From Primorskyibacter marinus (GTDB taxonomy: Bacteria > Pseudomonadota > Alphaproteobacteria > Rhodobacterales > Rhodobacteraceae): DNA of 64,000 bases. The notes beneath the pieces are model-generated. The model was not told where the DNA came from. It was given only the letters and a program-made list of their open reading frames with translations, and did not search any database. Below, one piece after another: positions 11,723 to 22,048 of this stretch. How positions within the stretch are numbered: position 1 is the stretch's first letter; the number at the start of each line of letters is the position of its first letter. The translations under genes and the position numbers were made by a program. The stretch covers positions 1 to 64,000 of the forward strand of contig NZ_QJSD01000012.1 in the NCBI RefSeq assembly GCF_003313245.1. Reading direction: 5' to 3'.

Positions 11723-13801
11723 GTGGCAAAGGGTTTTCTCTCCGGAGCAGTGTTAGGCACCGTGACCGCCGTCGCCGGGGCAGGGGCCTTGTCGTTGGCT
11801 GTCGGAATGCCGCAGCCGCAACGCCCAGAGGTTGTCGCCGTCGAGGTTCCTGCCGGGTCCGCCTTTGACGATGTCCGCGATGACCGTGCCGCCACGCGCC
11901 CCGCGTCAGAGACAAGTGGCCCGGCCGGAGAAGCCCCCCGGATCACTGCGCCGGTGCCGGATGACCTGGCGCGGCTTGCCGATGCCGACACGATGCCGGT
12001 GGCGGCACCTTCGCCGGACATGGGTGCAAATGCGATGACCGCGCCTGATGCCGGGGTATCAAGCGGTGCTGTGACAGTGCAGTCCGAAACGCCGGCCCCG
12101 GTCGCCGTGGAGCCATCGGCCGCGCCTGCGACACCTGAGGCAGAGACGCGCCTGACGGTATCCACTGAACCTGCAAATCCTCCGGCATCTCTTGTAGAGG
12201 AACGCCTGAACGGTCTTACCCCGCCTGAAGACGCAACTGATGACGGCGTGTTCGTCCAAAGCATGCGGGCCGAAGCGATCAACGGTGGACCGGTGCCACA
12301 ACCGTGGCGCCCGAACGCCGGTGTCGCGATGTTCGATGCGCCGGCCCAGCCCGCGCCACCTACGGCCGAGGATACCACGCCGCCTGCGGCAATCGACACG
12401 CCCCCGGCAGCCACGGTCAGCGGCCTTTCCGAGCCATCTGCCCCGGCACCTTTCGTGAATCAGGACGATCCGGGGTTGGCACAGGATAGCGCCGAAGATG
12501 CGCCGACTGCCGGGGGCGTGTCTGATGCGACGGCTGCAACTGATGGCTCCCGGTCCGAAGCTGAAGAGCCTGCGGATGCGCCCGTTCTGACGGACTCGCA
12601 GGAAGCTGCTGTCGCAGAAGAGAAAGAAGCATCAGACGTGGTTATTGCCGACGTAGAGACTGCCCGATCTGTTCCCGATGATGGCAACGAACAGCCCGCA
12701 GACCGCGAGAACGCTGCCGACACTGTAGCGCCGACAACTGGTGGCGGTGAAGGCGTCGGGTCAGGTTCCGACGATGGTGCGGATGCGGGAGCGGACGAAG
12801 CGGGTGACATGGACTCTGTCGAAGCGACCCAGGCGGATGATAGCGACCCATCGGATGAACCACCGGCAATCACGATGTCGGACGCACAGCAAGACGAGGG
12901 GCCAGCGCCAGCCGATACCGATCGCGCTGAGGCCAGCGCAGACACCGGCGCTGAGGAAAATGTGAACCTGGGTGCCGAAGAGCCGAGCATGGCACCGCCA
13001 GAAGACATGATTGCTGAGAGCGCCCCGGTGATTGGCAGTCAGCCAGTCCAAACCGCCGCGCCCGATGCAAGCGCAGAGTTACCCGGCAACGCGGTGGCTC
13101 TGGCGGAACTGTCGCCCCTTGAACGTTTCGGCGCGCCCTTCCAGCCTGCGGGCGAAAAGCCATTATTGTCGGTGATTCTCATCGATGATGGAACAGGCCC
13201 GCTTGGGCCGGACGCCATTGACGGCTTTCCCTTTGCGGTGACTTTTGCGCTTGATGCCGCCAGCCCCGATGCGCGGCAGCGGATGACGCTTTACCGAGAA
13301 AAGGGCTACGAGGTGATGGCACTTGCAGATCTGCCGCAAGAGGCTGGCGTCAATGCCGCAGAGGGTGCCTTGGACGCGCTGTTGAACGATCTGCCAGAAG
13401 TGGTTGCCGTGCTTGAGGGCGATCAGGCCGGCCTTCAGGGGGCGCGTGCAATATCCGATCGCGTGACGCAGACAGTCCTGCAAAGCGGTCACGGGCTGGT
13501 CATGCGGCCCAACGGGCAGAACTCCGCACAACTGCTTGCCGTGCAACAGGGCGTGCCCGCCGCAACAGCGTTTCGGGATCTTGACGGGCAGGGACAGGGA
13601 CAGACCGCGATCCGAAGGTTCCTCGATCAGGCGACAACGCAGGCAACCTCGCGGGCAGGCCGGGAACAGCCGATCATTCTGCTTGGTCGGCTGCGTGCGG
13701 AAACGCTGGCATCGCTGATGCTCTGGGGGATGCAGGACCAGACCAAGGATGCCGTCGACATCGTACCGGTGTCGTCTTTTCTGTTGCAGCTGGCGGACTG
13801 A
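11723..13801 (+). CDS. Membrane-anchored divergent polysaccharide deacetylase family protein with long acidic linker
   Basis: A 692-residue protein in three parts. Residues 4-28 form one hydrophobic segment (signal anchor). Residues about 32-455 are low complexity, rich in Ala, Pro, Asp, Glu, Thr and Ser and strongly acidic, so probably a disordered periplasmic linker. From about 456 to the end lies a divergent polysaccharide deacetylase (DUF610/YibQ type) domain: LLSVILIDDG, PFAVTFALDA, GYEVMALADLP. The family histidine in EVMLHLP is replaced here (EVMALADLP) and no NHMGS-like second motif is seen, so catalysis is doubtful. Start is GTG at 11723, where homologous sequence begins. It is divergent from trpG and converges on trpE. 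Confidence 0.8.
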   Translation: MAKGFLSGAVLGTVTAVAGAGALSLAVGMPQPQRPEVVAVEVPAGSAFDDVRDDRAATRPASETSGPAGEAPRITAPVPDDLARLADADTMPVAAPSPDMGANAMTAPDAGVSSGAVTVQSETPAPVAVEPSAAPATPEAETRLTVSTEPANPPASLVEERLNGLTPPEDATDDGVFVQSMRAEAINGGPVPQPWRPNAGVAMFDAPAQPAPPTAEDTTPPAAIDTPPAATVSGLSEPSAPAPFVNQDDPGLAQDSAEDAPTAGGVSDATAATDGSRSEAEEPADAPVLTDSQEAAVAEEKEASDVVIADVETARSVPDDGNEQPADRENAADTVAPTTGGGEGVGSGSDDGADAGADEAGDMDSVEATQADDSDPSDEPPAITMSDAQQDEGPAPADTDRAEASADTGAEENVNLGAEEPSMAPPEDMIAESAPVIGSQPVQTAAPDASAELPGNAVALAELSPLERFGAPFQPAGEKPLLSVILIDDGTGPLGPDAIDGFPFAVTFALDAASPDARQRMTLYREKGYEVMALADLPQEAGVNAAEGALDALLNDLPEVVAVLEGDQAGLQGARAISDRVTQTVLQSGHGLVMRPNGQNSAQLLAVQQGVPAATAFRDLDGQGQGQTAIRRFLDQATTQATSRAGREQPIILLGRLRAETLASLMLWGMQDQTKDAVDIVPVSSFLLQLAD

Positions 13802-13882
13802 CCCTCACGCCACAGTGGTGAACTGATCGCGTGAACCCTTTGCCAATGTCATGTTTCGACCGTCCCTTTATGCGCAACACAA

Positions 13883-13915
13883 GGCCGCCCGGTCAGCTTT
13901 GCTGACCGGGCGGCC
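13883..13915. terminator. Perfect 15-bp hairpin between convergent genes
   Basis: The left arm 13883-13897 (ggccgcccggtcagc) is exactly complementary to 13901-13915, with a 3-nt TTT loop. It lies between the end of the plus-strand deacetylase gene (13801) and the end of minus-strand trpE (13968). Neither side has more than two T residues after the stem, so it is a bidirectional terminator-like or transcription-blocking hairpin rather than a classic intrinsic terminator. Confidence 0.65.
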
Positions 13916-13967
13916 GGGCGACGCCGAAGGCGGCGCAATTCCTGGCCGAATGGGCCTAGCTATCTGA

Positions 13968-15482
13968 TCAAAGGTTGCCGGACCCGGTAAAGCGCGCGGC
14001 ATCTTCCGCGGCCATGCGAATGGCGTTGGATTTATGTACCGTCTCCTGATACTCGGCTTCCGGGTCGCTGTCATAGACCACGCCGCCGCCGGCCTGGATA
14101 TACAGCTTTTCGTCCTTCACCACGGCCGTGCGCAGGGTGATGCACATATCCATGTCGCCGCCCGCGCTGAAATAGCCGACACCACCGCCGTAGACACCGC
14201 GTTTTTCCGGTTCCAGCTCGTCGATGATCTCCATCGCGCGCACTTTCGGTGCGCCGGACACCGTGCCCGCGGGCAGTCCCGCCAGCAAGGCCGACAGCGC
14301 GTCGTGATCGTCGTCCAATTCACCCACCACGTTCGAGACGATATGCATGACGTGGCTGTAGCGTTCGATGATGAATTGTTCGGTGGGGGTCACGGTGCCG
14401 ACCTTCGACACGCGGCCGGTATCGTTGCGGCCCAGATCAAGCAGCATCAGATGCTCGGCCAGTTCCTTCTTGTCCGCCAGCAGATCGGCCTCCAGCGCCT
14501 TGTCCTCGGCGGGGGTGGCACCGCGTTTGCGTGTCCCCGCGATTGGCCGAATGGTCACTTCACGGCCAAAGACCCGCACAAGGATTTCCGGCGATGCGCC
14601 GATCACCTGAAAATCGCCGAAGTTGAAATAGAACATGAAGGGCGACGGATTGGTGCGACGCAGCGACCGGTAAAGCGAGAAGGGCGGAAGCGGGAAATCC
14701 TGCGTCCAGCGTTGCGCGGGCACGACCTGAAAAATGTCACCTGCGCGAATGTATTCCTTGGCCTTTTCGACCGCCGCCTTATACGCATCCTTGGTGAAAT
14801 TCGACACCGGATCGGCGGTTGCGCTGGCCTCGCCCAGATCGCGGCTGGCCTGCGGCATGGCGCGTTCCAGATCGCGCACCGCGTCCATCACCCGCTCTGC
14901 GGCCTGTGCATAGGCTGCGCGCGCGGACAGGCCTTCGCGGGTCCAGGCGGGGGCCACGACGGTGACCTCGCCCTTGACGCCATCCAGAACCGCCACGACA
15001 GAAGGCCGCATCAGCACCGCATCGGGCAGGCCCAGCGTGTCGGGATTGACGTTCGGCAAATGCTCGACCAGCCGGATCATGTCATAGCCAAGGTACCCAA
15101 ACAGCCCCGCCGCTGCCTGTGGCAAATCGGCAGGCAGTTCGATCCGGCTTTCGGCGATCAGGGCGCGAAGTGTCTCAAGCGGATGACCCTCCAGCGGGGT
15201 AAAGCTCTCGCGGTCAAAGCGTGCCTGCCGGTTGATGCTGCTCTGTTCGCCGTCGCAGCGCCAGATCAGGTCAGGCTTCATGCCGATCATCGAATACCGG
15301 CCACGCACCTCGCCGCCGGTCACCGATTCCAGCATGAACGCATCCCGCGCAGCACCTGTCAGCTTCAGCATCAGCGATACCGGCGTGTCCAGATCTGCCG
15401 CCAACCGAGCATGCACAATCTGGTTTTGTCCGGCCTGATAGGCGCGGGCAAAAGTTTCATAGTCGGGGGTCAGTTGCACCAT
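13968..15482 (-). CDS. trpE: Anthranilate synthase component I TrpE
   Basis: Converts chorismate and ammonia (from TrpG) to anthranilate. The 504-residue protein has the chorismate-binding C-terminal half with IAGTRKRGATPAEDK, LLDLGRNDTGRVSKVG, SHVMHIVSNVVGELDD, SGAPKVRAMEIIDELEP and RGVYGGGVGYFSAGGD segments. The N-terminal part holds the LLES-type regulatory block (FMLESVTGGEVRGRYS), suggesting tryptophan feedback inhibition. It starts 9 nt after the ppiD stop, so the two are probably cotranscribed. It is separated from trpG by the opposite-strand deacetylase gene. Confidence 0.96.
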   Translation of the reverse strand: MVQLTPDYETFARAYQAGQNQIVHARLAADLDTPVSLMLKLTGAARDAFMLESVTGGEVRGRYSMIGMKPDLIWRCDGEQSSINRQARFDRESFTPLEGHPLETLRALIAESRIELPADLPQAAAGLFGYLGYDMIRLVEHLPNVNPDTLGLPDAVLMRPSVVAVLDGVKGEVTVVAPAWTREGLSARAAYAQAAERVMDAVRDLERAMPQASRDLGEASATADPVSNFTKDAYKAAVEKAKEYIRAGDIFQVVPAQRWTQDFPLPPFSLYRSLRRTNPSPFMFYFNFGDFQVIGASPEILVRVFGREVTIRPIAGTRKRGATPAEDKALEADLLADKKELAEHLMLLDLGRNDTGRVSKVGTVTPTEQFIIERYSHVMHIVSNVVGELDDDHDALSALLAGLPAGTVSGAPKVRAMEIIDELEPEKRGVYGGGVGYFSAGGDMDMCITLRTAVVKDEKLYIQAGGGVVYDSDPEAEYQETVHKSNAIRMAAEDAARFTGSGNL

Positions 15483-15491
15483 TCTCGAACC

Positions 15492-17339
15492 TTACTGGAA
15501 TTGCGCGTGAACCGCGTTGATGGCTTGCTGGTTCAGTTCCAGCCCGATGCGGGACTGGATGTCCGTCGCCATGGCGCGGAACAGATCCTGCGAGATTGAC
15601 GCCCCGGCCTGCTCGCGCAGCGTTGTCACCAGTTCCTGCGCATCGGCGCTGTCGCGATCAGCCGCCGAGATTTGGTCCAGACGTACCAGCAGCACGTTGT
15701 TCGATGCCGTGACCGCGCGCGCCTCGCCCGGTGCCATGTCAAACACCGCCAGCAGCACCTCTGGAGGCACGCCGCCTGCGAAATCGCCGCGCGTCGCGCC
15801 AGCCTCGGATCTGGGATCAAGCCCGAGGGTTTCAAATGTGCTGTCTCCGCCCAGTTGTCCGGCCATCTCTTCGGCCTTTGCTGCCAGCGTTTCCGTCCGG
15901 GTTTGCGTCAGCAAATCCTCTGCGACCTGATCGCGGACCTCGTCGAACGGGCGGGCTTGTGCCGGAATGTCCGAGTCGAGCCGCATGGCGTAGATGCCGC
16001 CATCGCCCAGCAGATCCATCTGCGGAAAATCCTCGGCGCTAAGCGCGGCTGCGGCGGTGCGGAACGCCTCGTAGCCGGTGATGTCGCCATCGGCTTGCCC
16101 GCGCCAGTCAACCTGACCAAGCTGCATATCGGTGGCCTTCGCGACCTGTTCCAGCGTCTCGCCGCCGGCCAGCCGATCATCCAGATCCTGCATCTGCGCT
16201 TCGATAGCGCGGCGGGCATTGTCCAGCGCAAGATCGTCGCGCAGCGCGGGCTGCGCATCCTCGAAAGAGGTGACTTGCGCAGGCAGAACGCCGTTTACAC
16301 GAAACAAGGCCGGGCCGAGATTTGAGGCGAAGGGGCCGACAATGTCGCCGACCTCTGCGCCGAACACGGCCTCGCCGGCGGTGCCCAACTCGTCCTGGGC
16401 CACGTCCCCCATATCCACGTCGGCCAGCGCCAGACCGCGATTTTCAACCAGCGTCTCGAATTGCGTGTTGCCTGCATCCAGACTTTCGCGTGCGGCCTGT
16501 GCAGCCGCATCATCGGCAAAGACCAGACGTTCGGTCAGGCGACGCTCTGGCTGATTGAATTCAGCGTCGCGACGGTCATAGGCGGCGCGCAGATCGTCTT
16601 CGGACACTTCTACGCTGTCGATGATCATTTCGGGCGTCAGCCATGCATAGGTGATCGCCTTGGCCGCCGCGTCCGTGTAAAGCGCGATATTCTCGTCATA
16701 CCAGGTTTTCAGCTCTTCCTCGGTCGGGTCCGGCAATGCGCCGTCCAGCAGCGCCGGGTCAAGCTGCGCCCATGTGAAATCACGGGTTTCGCCGGCATAG
16801 GCGACAATTACGTCGGCATAGGCGTCGGGGATCGTGTTGCCGGACAGCACGGCGGCTTGCAGCATGGTGCGGGCGGTCTCATCGCGCAGTTGTTCTTCGA
16901 ACTGCGCCTCTGTCAGCCCGGCATTCTGAATGGCAAAGCGGTAGGCTTCGCGGTCAAAATCGCCATCAGCACCCTGAAAGGCGGAAATCTGGCGCAATTG
17001 CCGGGCCACAATTTCATCGCTGACAGAGATGCCAAGCCGCGAGGCTTCGGCGTCCAGCGCGCGTTCTGTTACCAGTCGTGACAGCACGGCGCGGTCCACA
17101 CCCGCCGCCTGGGCATCGGCAAAGGTCAAGGCAGAGCCGCGTTCAGCCTCAATCGCGCGGATCTCGTTTTGCAGCGCGCGGGCATAGGTGTTGGTGTCGA
17201 TTTCCTTGTCACCGACAGAGCCGACCGATCGCACGGTGCCGCTGAAATTGATCGCGCCAAAGCCCATGAGGCCGACGATCAGCAGACCCATCAGGATCCA
17301 GACCAGCGTTTTTCCGACGCTCTTCACCGGTGAAGCCAT
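15492..17339 (-). CDS. ppiD: PpiD/SurA-like periplasmic peptidyl-prolyl isomerase, membrane-anchored
   Basis: A 615-residue membrane-anchored folding factor. One transmembrane segment is at about 11-33, followed by a SurA_N-like chaperone region (VGDKEIDTNTYARALQNEIRAIE and on), a central parvulin-type region around 230-370 (NQPERRLTERLVF, FETLVENRGLALADVDMGDV, VGDIVGPFASNLGPALFRV) and a second, degenerate parvulin-like C-terminal part. This architecture is PpiD. It is expected at the Sec translocon, helping emerging envelope proteins. It is followed 9 nt later by trpE. Isomerase activity is not certain, since PpiD-type parvulin domains are often weak. Confidence 0.88.
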   Translation of the reverse strand: MASPVKSVGKTLVWILMGLLIVGLMGFGAINFSGTVRSVGSVGDKEIDTNTYARALQNEIRAIEAERGSALTFADAQAAGVDRAVLSRLVTERALDAEASRLGISVSDEIVARQLRQISAFQGADGDFDREAYRFAIQNAGLTEAQFEEQLRDETARTMLQAAVLSGNTIPDAYADVIVAYAGETRDFTWAQLDPALLDGALPDPTEEELKTWYDENIALYTDAAAKAITYAWLTPEMIIDSVEVSEDDLRAAYDRRDAEFNQPERRLTERLVFADDAAAQAARESLDAGNTQFETLVENRGLALADVDMGDVAQDELGTAGEAVFGAEVGDIVGPFASNLGPALFRVNGVLPAQVTSFEDAQPALRDDLALDNARRAIEAQMQDLDDRLAGGETLEQVAKATDMQLGQVDWRGQADGDITGYEAFRTAAAALSAEDFPQMDLLGDGGIYAMRLDSDIPAQARPFDEVRDQVAEDLLTQTRTETLAAKAEEMAGQLGGDSTFETLGLDPRSEAGATRGDFAGGVPPEVLLAVFDMAPGEARAVTASNNVLLVRLDQISAADRDSADAQELVTTLREQAGASISQDLFRAMATDIQSRIGLELNQQAINAVHAQFQ

Positions 17340-17414
17340 GATTTTCCCTTGCCTGTTCGTGCCGTGTCATTTGATGCGGTGTCTTTTAAGCGGCCCGGCC
17401 GCTGCTGCGGATGT

Positions 17415-18614
17415 CTACGCTGCACCGCCGTTTGGGGCAAGGGGCAGCGACAGTGCCTCCAGCCGGTCAAAAAGCGCCGCAATCCCCGCCGCATCGACAT
17501 TGGCAAAGGCCACACGAATATGCCGCGCGCCCATGGGGTCATCGGGCGGCGTGAACATCGTGGCGGGCAGGGCGAGGACATGCGCCTGTCGTACCAGAAG
17601 CGGCGCAAGTTCATTGGCGGGCATGGCGAAAGGATGTTCCAGATACGCGAAATAGGCACCGACACCGCGCAAGCGCCAGCCCTGCGGCTCAAGCCGTGGA
17701 AAGCCGGTTTCAATCGCCGCACGCCGGGACAGGATCTCTGCCCGTTCGCCCGCCAGCCATTGCGTCAGGTTCTGCAATCCCCAAAGGGCGGCGCGCTGAC
17801 CAAGTTGCGACGGGCAGATGGTCACCGCGTCGATGAACTTTTCGACCTCTTCCAGACGCGCGGGCGAGGTCATCACCGCCCCCACGCGATGCCCCGTCAG
17901 ACGGAAGGATTTGGAGAAGGAATAAAGCACAATGACCGTGTCGGCCCAGTCCGGATCATGCAGAAGATCATGCGGCGCGCCACTGCGGCTGTCGAAATCG
18001 CGGTAGGTTTCGTCAAGGATCAGCTTAATTCCGGCGGCGCGTGCAAGATCGCGAAAGGCGTGGATCACCTCGGCCGGATATTCGACGCCCGTGGGGTTGT
18101 TCGGGCTGACCAGCGCAATCGCCCGCGTGCGGGGCGTAATCAGCGCGGCGGCGGCTTGCGGGTCGGGGATAAGATCCGGTCCGGTGGAAAGCGGCACCGC
18201 CCGCACGCCCGACATATCCAGCCACATCTTGTGATTGAAATACCACGGCACCGGCAGGATCACCTCGTCTCCCTCGCTGCAAAGCGAGGCGATCACCGCC
18301 GCGAAGGCCTGATTGCAGCCAGAGGTGATGCCCACTTGTTCCGGCAGAACGGTGCCTGCGTACCAGTCCGACCAGCGCGCCGCCAGTTCCGAGCGCAAGG
18401 CAGGCAGGCCCAGGTCGGGACCGTAAAGATGGGTGGTCGTATCCTCCAGCGCTTCAGCCATCGCGCGGCGTAGCACTTGCGGCGGCGGGGCCACGGGGGC
18501 GGCCTGGCTGACATTGATCAGCGGGCGGTCGGCTGGAAAGCTGACCCCGTTGAGCCATGCCCGCGCCGCCATGATCGGCGGGCGAAAGGTGGCAGCCGTG
18601 CGCGGCGTACTCAT
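17415..18614 (-). CDS. Pyridoxal phosphate-dependent aminotransferase, class I/II
   Basis: Fold-type I aminotransferase of 399 residues. Visible PLP-site residues are NPTG (173-176), Asp201 and Tyr204 in LILDETYRDF, and the Schiff-base Lys235 in YSFSKSFRLTGHRVG. It resembles aspartate/aromatic aminotransferases, but the substrate cannot be fixed from these motifs. It is on the minus strand between the xanthine phosphoribosyltransferase gene (85 bp upstream) and ppiD (75 bp downstream). No signal peptide, so cytoplasmic. Confidence 0.88.
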   Translation of the reverse strand: MSTPRTAATFRPPIMAARAWLNGVSFPADRPLINVSQAAPVAPPPQVLRRAMAEALEDTTTHLYGPDLGLPALRSELAARWSDWYAGTVLPEQVGITSGCNQAFAAVIASLCSEGDEVILPVPWYFNHKMWLDMSGVRAVPLSTGPDLIPDPQAAAALITPRTRAIALVSPNNPTGVEYPAEVIHAFRDLARAAGIKLILDETYRDFDSRSGAPHDLLHDPDWADTVIVLYSFSKSFRLTGHRVGAVMTSPARLEEVEKFIDAVTICPSQLGQRAALWGLQNLTQWLAGERAEILSRRAAIETGFPRLEPQGWRLRGVGAYFAYLEHPFAMPANELAPLLVRQAHVLALPATMFTPPDDPMGARHIRVAFANVDAAGIAALFDRLEALSLPLAPNGGAA

Positions 18615-18699
18615 CTGCGTTCCCTATGGTGAATGGCGGTTGTGGACGACAAGGCTTCCGCGTCGTTCAAGGCTTGCGTGTTGCCGGCGATGCATCGCC

Positions 18700-19203
18700 T
18701 CAATCGGTGCCGCGATAAGGTTCCACATATTGCAGGGCCATGTCCCAGGGGAAGAAGATCCAGGTGTCCTGACTGACCTCGGTGATAAAGCTGTCGACCT
18801 GCGGGCGGCCCTGCGGCTTGGCGTAAACGGTGGCGATATGCGCCTTTGGCATGTGCTGGCGCACGACTTCCAGCGTGCGGCCTGTATCGACCAGATCATC
18901 CACCACCAGCACACCGGTGCCGTCGCCGATCAGATCCATGTCGGGCGACTTGATGACCTGCGGCTTGCTTTGCGTTTGGTGGTTGTAGCTTTTGATGCTG
19001 ATCGTATCGACGGTGCGGATGTCCAACTCGCGTGCGACGATCATCGCGGGTGCCATGCCGCCGCGCGTGATTGCCACCACGGCGCGCCACCCCCCGTCCG
19101 CAGGGCCGTTGCCATCCAGTCGCCATGCCAGCGCGCGGGCATCGCGGTGAAGCTGGTCCCAGCTGACGTGAAACCCTTTTTCGTGCGGCAGTTGGTTGGT
19201 CAT
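18700..19203 (-). CDS. gpt: Xanthine phosphoribosyltransferase
   Basis: Type I phosphoribosyltransferase of 167 residues that salvages xanthine/guanine to nucleotides with PRPP. The PRPP-binding motif [11 protein letters not shown] is at 100-110, preceded by [15 protein letters not shown] (41-55) and the flexible [11 protein letters not shown] segment, as in E. coli Gpt-type enzymes; the [16 protein letters not shown] end is also typical. Start is ATG 19203 with AGGAG 7 nt upstream; sequence further upstream in frame belongs to the overlapping exporter gene region. It lies 13 bp after the LysE-type exporter gene. Confidence 0.92.
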   Translation of the reverse strand: MTNQLPHEKGFHVSWDQLHRDARALAWRLDGNGPADGGWRAVVAITRGGMAPAMIVARELDIRTVDTISIKSYNHQTQSKPQVIKSPDMDLIGDGTGVLVVDDLVDTGRTLEVVRQHMPKAHIATVYAKPQGRPQVDSFITEVSQDTWIFFPWDMALQYVEPYRGTD

Positions 19204-19216
19204 TAAGAACTCCTGA

Positions 19217-19819
19217 TTAGCGGCTGAGCAGCAGGCGCAGGCCCAGCAGGCCCATGACACCGGCCGCGATACGGTCGAAAATGAATTTGGCGCGCAGGTA
19301 GCCTGCGCTGATGCGGCGGGTGCTGAGCAGCATGACAAGGACAGACCCTACCAGAAACTCCACGCCGAGGTGATTGAACACAATCAGTCCCTTGTCCCCG
19401 ACGCCAAGCCCGGCGGGGAAGATCACCACCAGAACGGCTGCCGAAAACAGCACCGATTTGGGGTTGGAAAGATTGACCAGCACGCCGCCCAGAAACGCCC
19501 GGGCAGGCGGGGTGGGGGCGTCGGCCAACGGGGCGCGCGCATGACGCCATGTCTTCCAGGCGATATGGATCAGGTAGAACGCCCCCACAAGCTTGCAGAC
19601 CGTATAGGCCCAGGGCACGATCTGGAAAACCGCATCCAGTCCCAACAGCGCCAGCAAGGTCCATGTCGCCGCCATCACCCCCAGACCCCAGGCCGTGAAA
19701 AGTCCCACACGCCTGCCATGCGCCAGCGTGTTGCGAATGATATACAACATCGCGGGGCCGGGACTGGCGATTGCCGCCAGCAGGGTCACGTTGAAGGCGA
19801 TCACATGGGCGAGGTCCAT
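19217..19819 (-). CDS. LysE/RhtB family amino acid exporter
   Basis: A 200-residue inner-membrane protein of the LysE/RhtB family with about six hydrophobic segments. The N-terminal signature [22 protein letters not shown] (18-39) and the [17 protein letters not shown] segment (114-130) are characteristic. The exported compound cannot be predicted; homoserine, threonine, lysine and other metabolites occur in the family. It lies 6 bp after fabI and 13 bp before gpt on the minus strand, so probably one operon. Confidence 0.88.
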   Translation of the reverse strand: MDLAHVIAFNVTLLAAIASPGPAMLYIIRNTLAHGRRVGLFTAWGLGVMAATWTLLALLGLDAVFQIVPWAYTVCKLVGAFYLIHIAWKTWRHARAPLADAPTPPARAFLGGVLVNLSNPKSVLFSAAVLVVIFPAGLGVGDKGLIVFNHLGVEFLVGSVLVMLLSTRRISAGYLRAKFIFDRIAAGVMGLLGLRLLLSR

Positions 19820-19825
19820 CGCGCC

Positions 19826-20632
<807 letters not shown>

Positions 20633-20772
20633 AAGGATCCCTTCGCCCGATACTTCTTGGAAAACCGTTTAGGGGATAGGCGGGTTGTCGGCAAGCCTCG
20701 GGCGGCGTATGGCGGCTTTGGTGTGCCATGGATCTGCTCACAGACACCGAACTTGCGACCGAAAGGACTCTC

Positions 20773-21378
20773 ATGACCGACCGTAGTGGCATCTTCGCCG
20801 GAGACGACCCTTTTGTAATTGCGCAATCCTGGCTCGATGAGGCCCGAACGCAGGAAATCAACGATCCGGATGCCATGGCGCTGGCGACCGTGGATGCGAA
20901 CGGGCTGCCCAATGTCCGCATGGTCCTGCTGAAAAAGATCGAGGCGGCGGCCTTTGTCTTCTACACCAATTACGAAAGCGCCAAGGCCCGTGAGATTACC
21001 GATACGGGCAAGGCGGCCTTTGTCATGCATTGGAAATCCCTGCGCCGGCAGGTTCGTGTGCGTGGGCTGGTCACGCGTGAGGAGGGGCCACAAGCCGATG
21101 CCTATTATAGATCCCGCTCGCTCAAAAGCCGCCTTGGTGCCTGGGCGTCGCAGCAATCGCGACCGCTGGACAGTCGTGCAACCCTGATGGCCGAGGTTGC
21201 CAAGGTGACTGCCCGCAAAGGCACCAATCCGGATCGCCCGCCATTCTGGGGCGGCTTCCGCATCACGCCGCTGGAGATCGAGTTCTGGGCCGACGGAGCG
21301 TTCCGACTGCATGATCGGTTTCGCTGGCATCGCAACGACGTCTCGGATGCATGGCAGGTCGTTCGGCTCAACCCCTGA
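20773..21378 (+). CDS. pdxH: Pyridoxamine 5'-phosphate oxidase
   Basis: FMN enzyme oxidising pyridoxine- or pyridoxamine-5'-phosphate to pyridoxal phosphate. The 201 residues contain [26 protein letters not shown], the FMN/substrate segment [30 protein letters not shown], and the [29 protein letters not shown]-terminal block, a full-length match to the family. ATG 20773 is preferred over an upstream ATG at 20728 because AAAGGA is 6 nt before it. A 10-bp perfect inverted repeat follows the gene at 21415-21443. Confidence 0.95.
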   Translation: MTDRSGIFAGDDPFVIAQSWLDEARTQEINDPDAMALATVDANGLPNVRMVLLKKIEAAAFVFYTNYESAKAREITDTGKAAFVMHWKSLRRQVRVRGLVTREEGPQADAYYRSRSLKSRLGAWASQQSRPLDSRATLMAEVAKVTARKGTNPDRPPFWGGFRITPLEIEFWADGAFRLHDRFRWHRNDVSDAWQVVRLNP

Positions 21379-21414
21379 CGCGGATTCGCGATAACTCTGC
21401 CAGGCTTTGAAGCG

Positions 21415-21443
21415 ATTGCAGTTCGTGTCACATGAACTGCAAT
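21415..21443. promoter_or_regulatory. 10-bp perfect inverted repeat between pdxH and the cold-shock gene
   Basis: ATTGCAGTTC at 21415-21424 is exactly repeated in inverted orientation at 21434-21443, with a 9-nt GTGTCACAT between. No T tract follows on either strand, so it is not a standard terminator. It is 72 bp before the chosen start of the cold-shock gene, where an operator or an RNA structure in the leader would be expected. Confidence 0.5.
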
Positions 21444-21514
21444 TAGGCGGGATATCCTAGGTTTTTGGTTGCATTGATCAAGCCTGTGTCGCAAGACGTA
21501 TGTGGGGACAAGGA

Positions 21515-22048
21515 ATGGTTGTTAACTTGGAAATGGATATGGCACCCGGCGAACATGTGCAGGGGAAGGTCAAGTGGTTCGATCCGGCAAAGGGATTCGG
21601 CTTCGTTGTTGCTGACGAAGGTGGTCCGGACATACTGCTGCATGCAAACGTGCTTCGCAACTTCGGGCAAAGCTCCGTTGCGGACGGCGCGCGCGTGGAA
21701 ATCGCCGTGCAGCGCACGGATCGCGGTGTGCAGGCGACGGAAGTGCTGGAGATCGTTCCGCCACTTGGTGCCGAAGGGTTGCCGCTTGCCGATTTCGAAG
21801 AGATCGATCCGGAAATCATCGCGAATGCGCCACTTTTGCCCGCGCGGGTCAAATGGTTCGACAAGGCGAAAGGCTTTGGTTTCGCGAATGTCTTTGGTCG
21901 GCCCGAGGATGTCTTTATACATGTCGAGGTGCTGAGACGGTCCGGCCTGTCCGACCTTCAGCCGGGCGAGGCGCTGGCAATCCGCATGATCGATGGCAAA
22001 CGTGGCTTGATGGCGACGGAGGTTTGTTCTTGGGAAACCGCAGTTTAG
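21515..22048 (+). CDS. Double cold-shock-domain protein
   Basis: A protein of about 177 residues with two cold-shock (OB-fold) domains, likely an RNA chaperone. The first begins at GKVKWFDPAKGFGFVV and the second at ARVKWFDKAKGFGFAN, each with the KGFGF RNP1 motif and an RNP2-like segment (DILLH, DVFIH); an acidic linker LADFEEIDPEII lies between. Tandem-CSD proteins of this type are typical of alphaproteobacteria. The start is uncertain: ATG 21515 has GGGGA 6 nt upstream; 21500, 21533 and 21539 are alternatives. The next gene starts inside its 3' end. Confidence 0.88.
   Translation: MVVNLEMDMAPGEHVQGKVKWFDPAKGFGFVVADEGGPDILLHANVLRNFGQSSVADGARVEIAVQRTDRGVQATEVLEIVPPLGAEGLPLADFEEIDPEIIANAPLLPARVKWFDKAKGFGFANVFGRPEDVFIHVEVLRRSGLSDLQPGEALAIRMIDGKRGLMATEVCSWETAV

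Noticed and set aside
12417-13008. Open frames in other registers across the acidic-linker part of the deacetylase
   Set aside because: Low-complexity GC-rich sequence opens all frames; the plus-strand frame alone continues into a recognisable domain at the C terminus.
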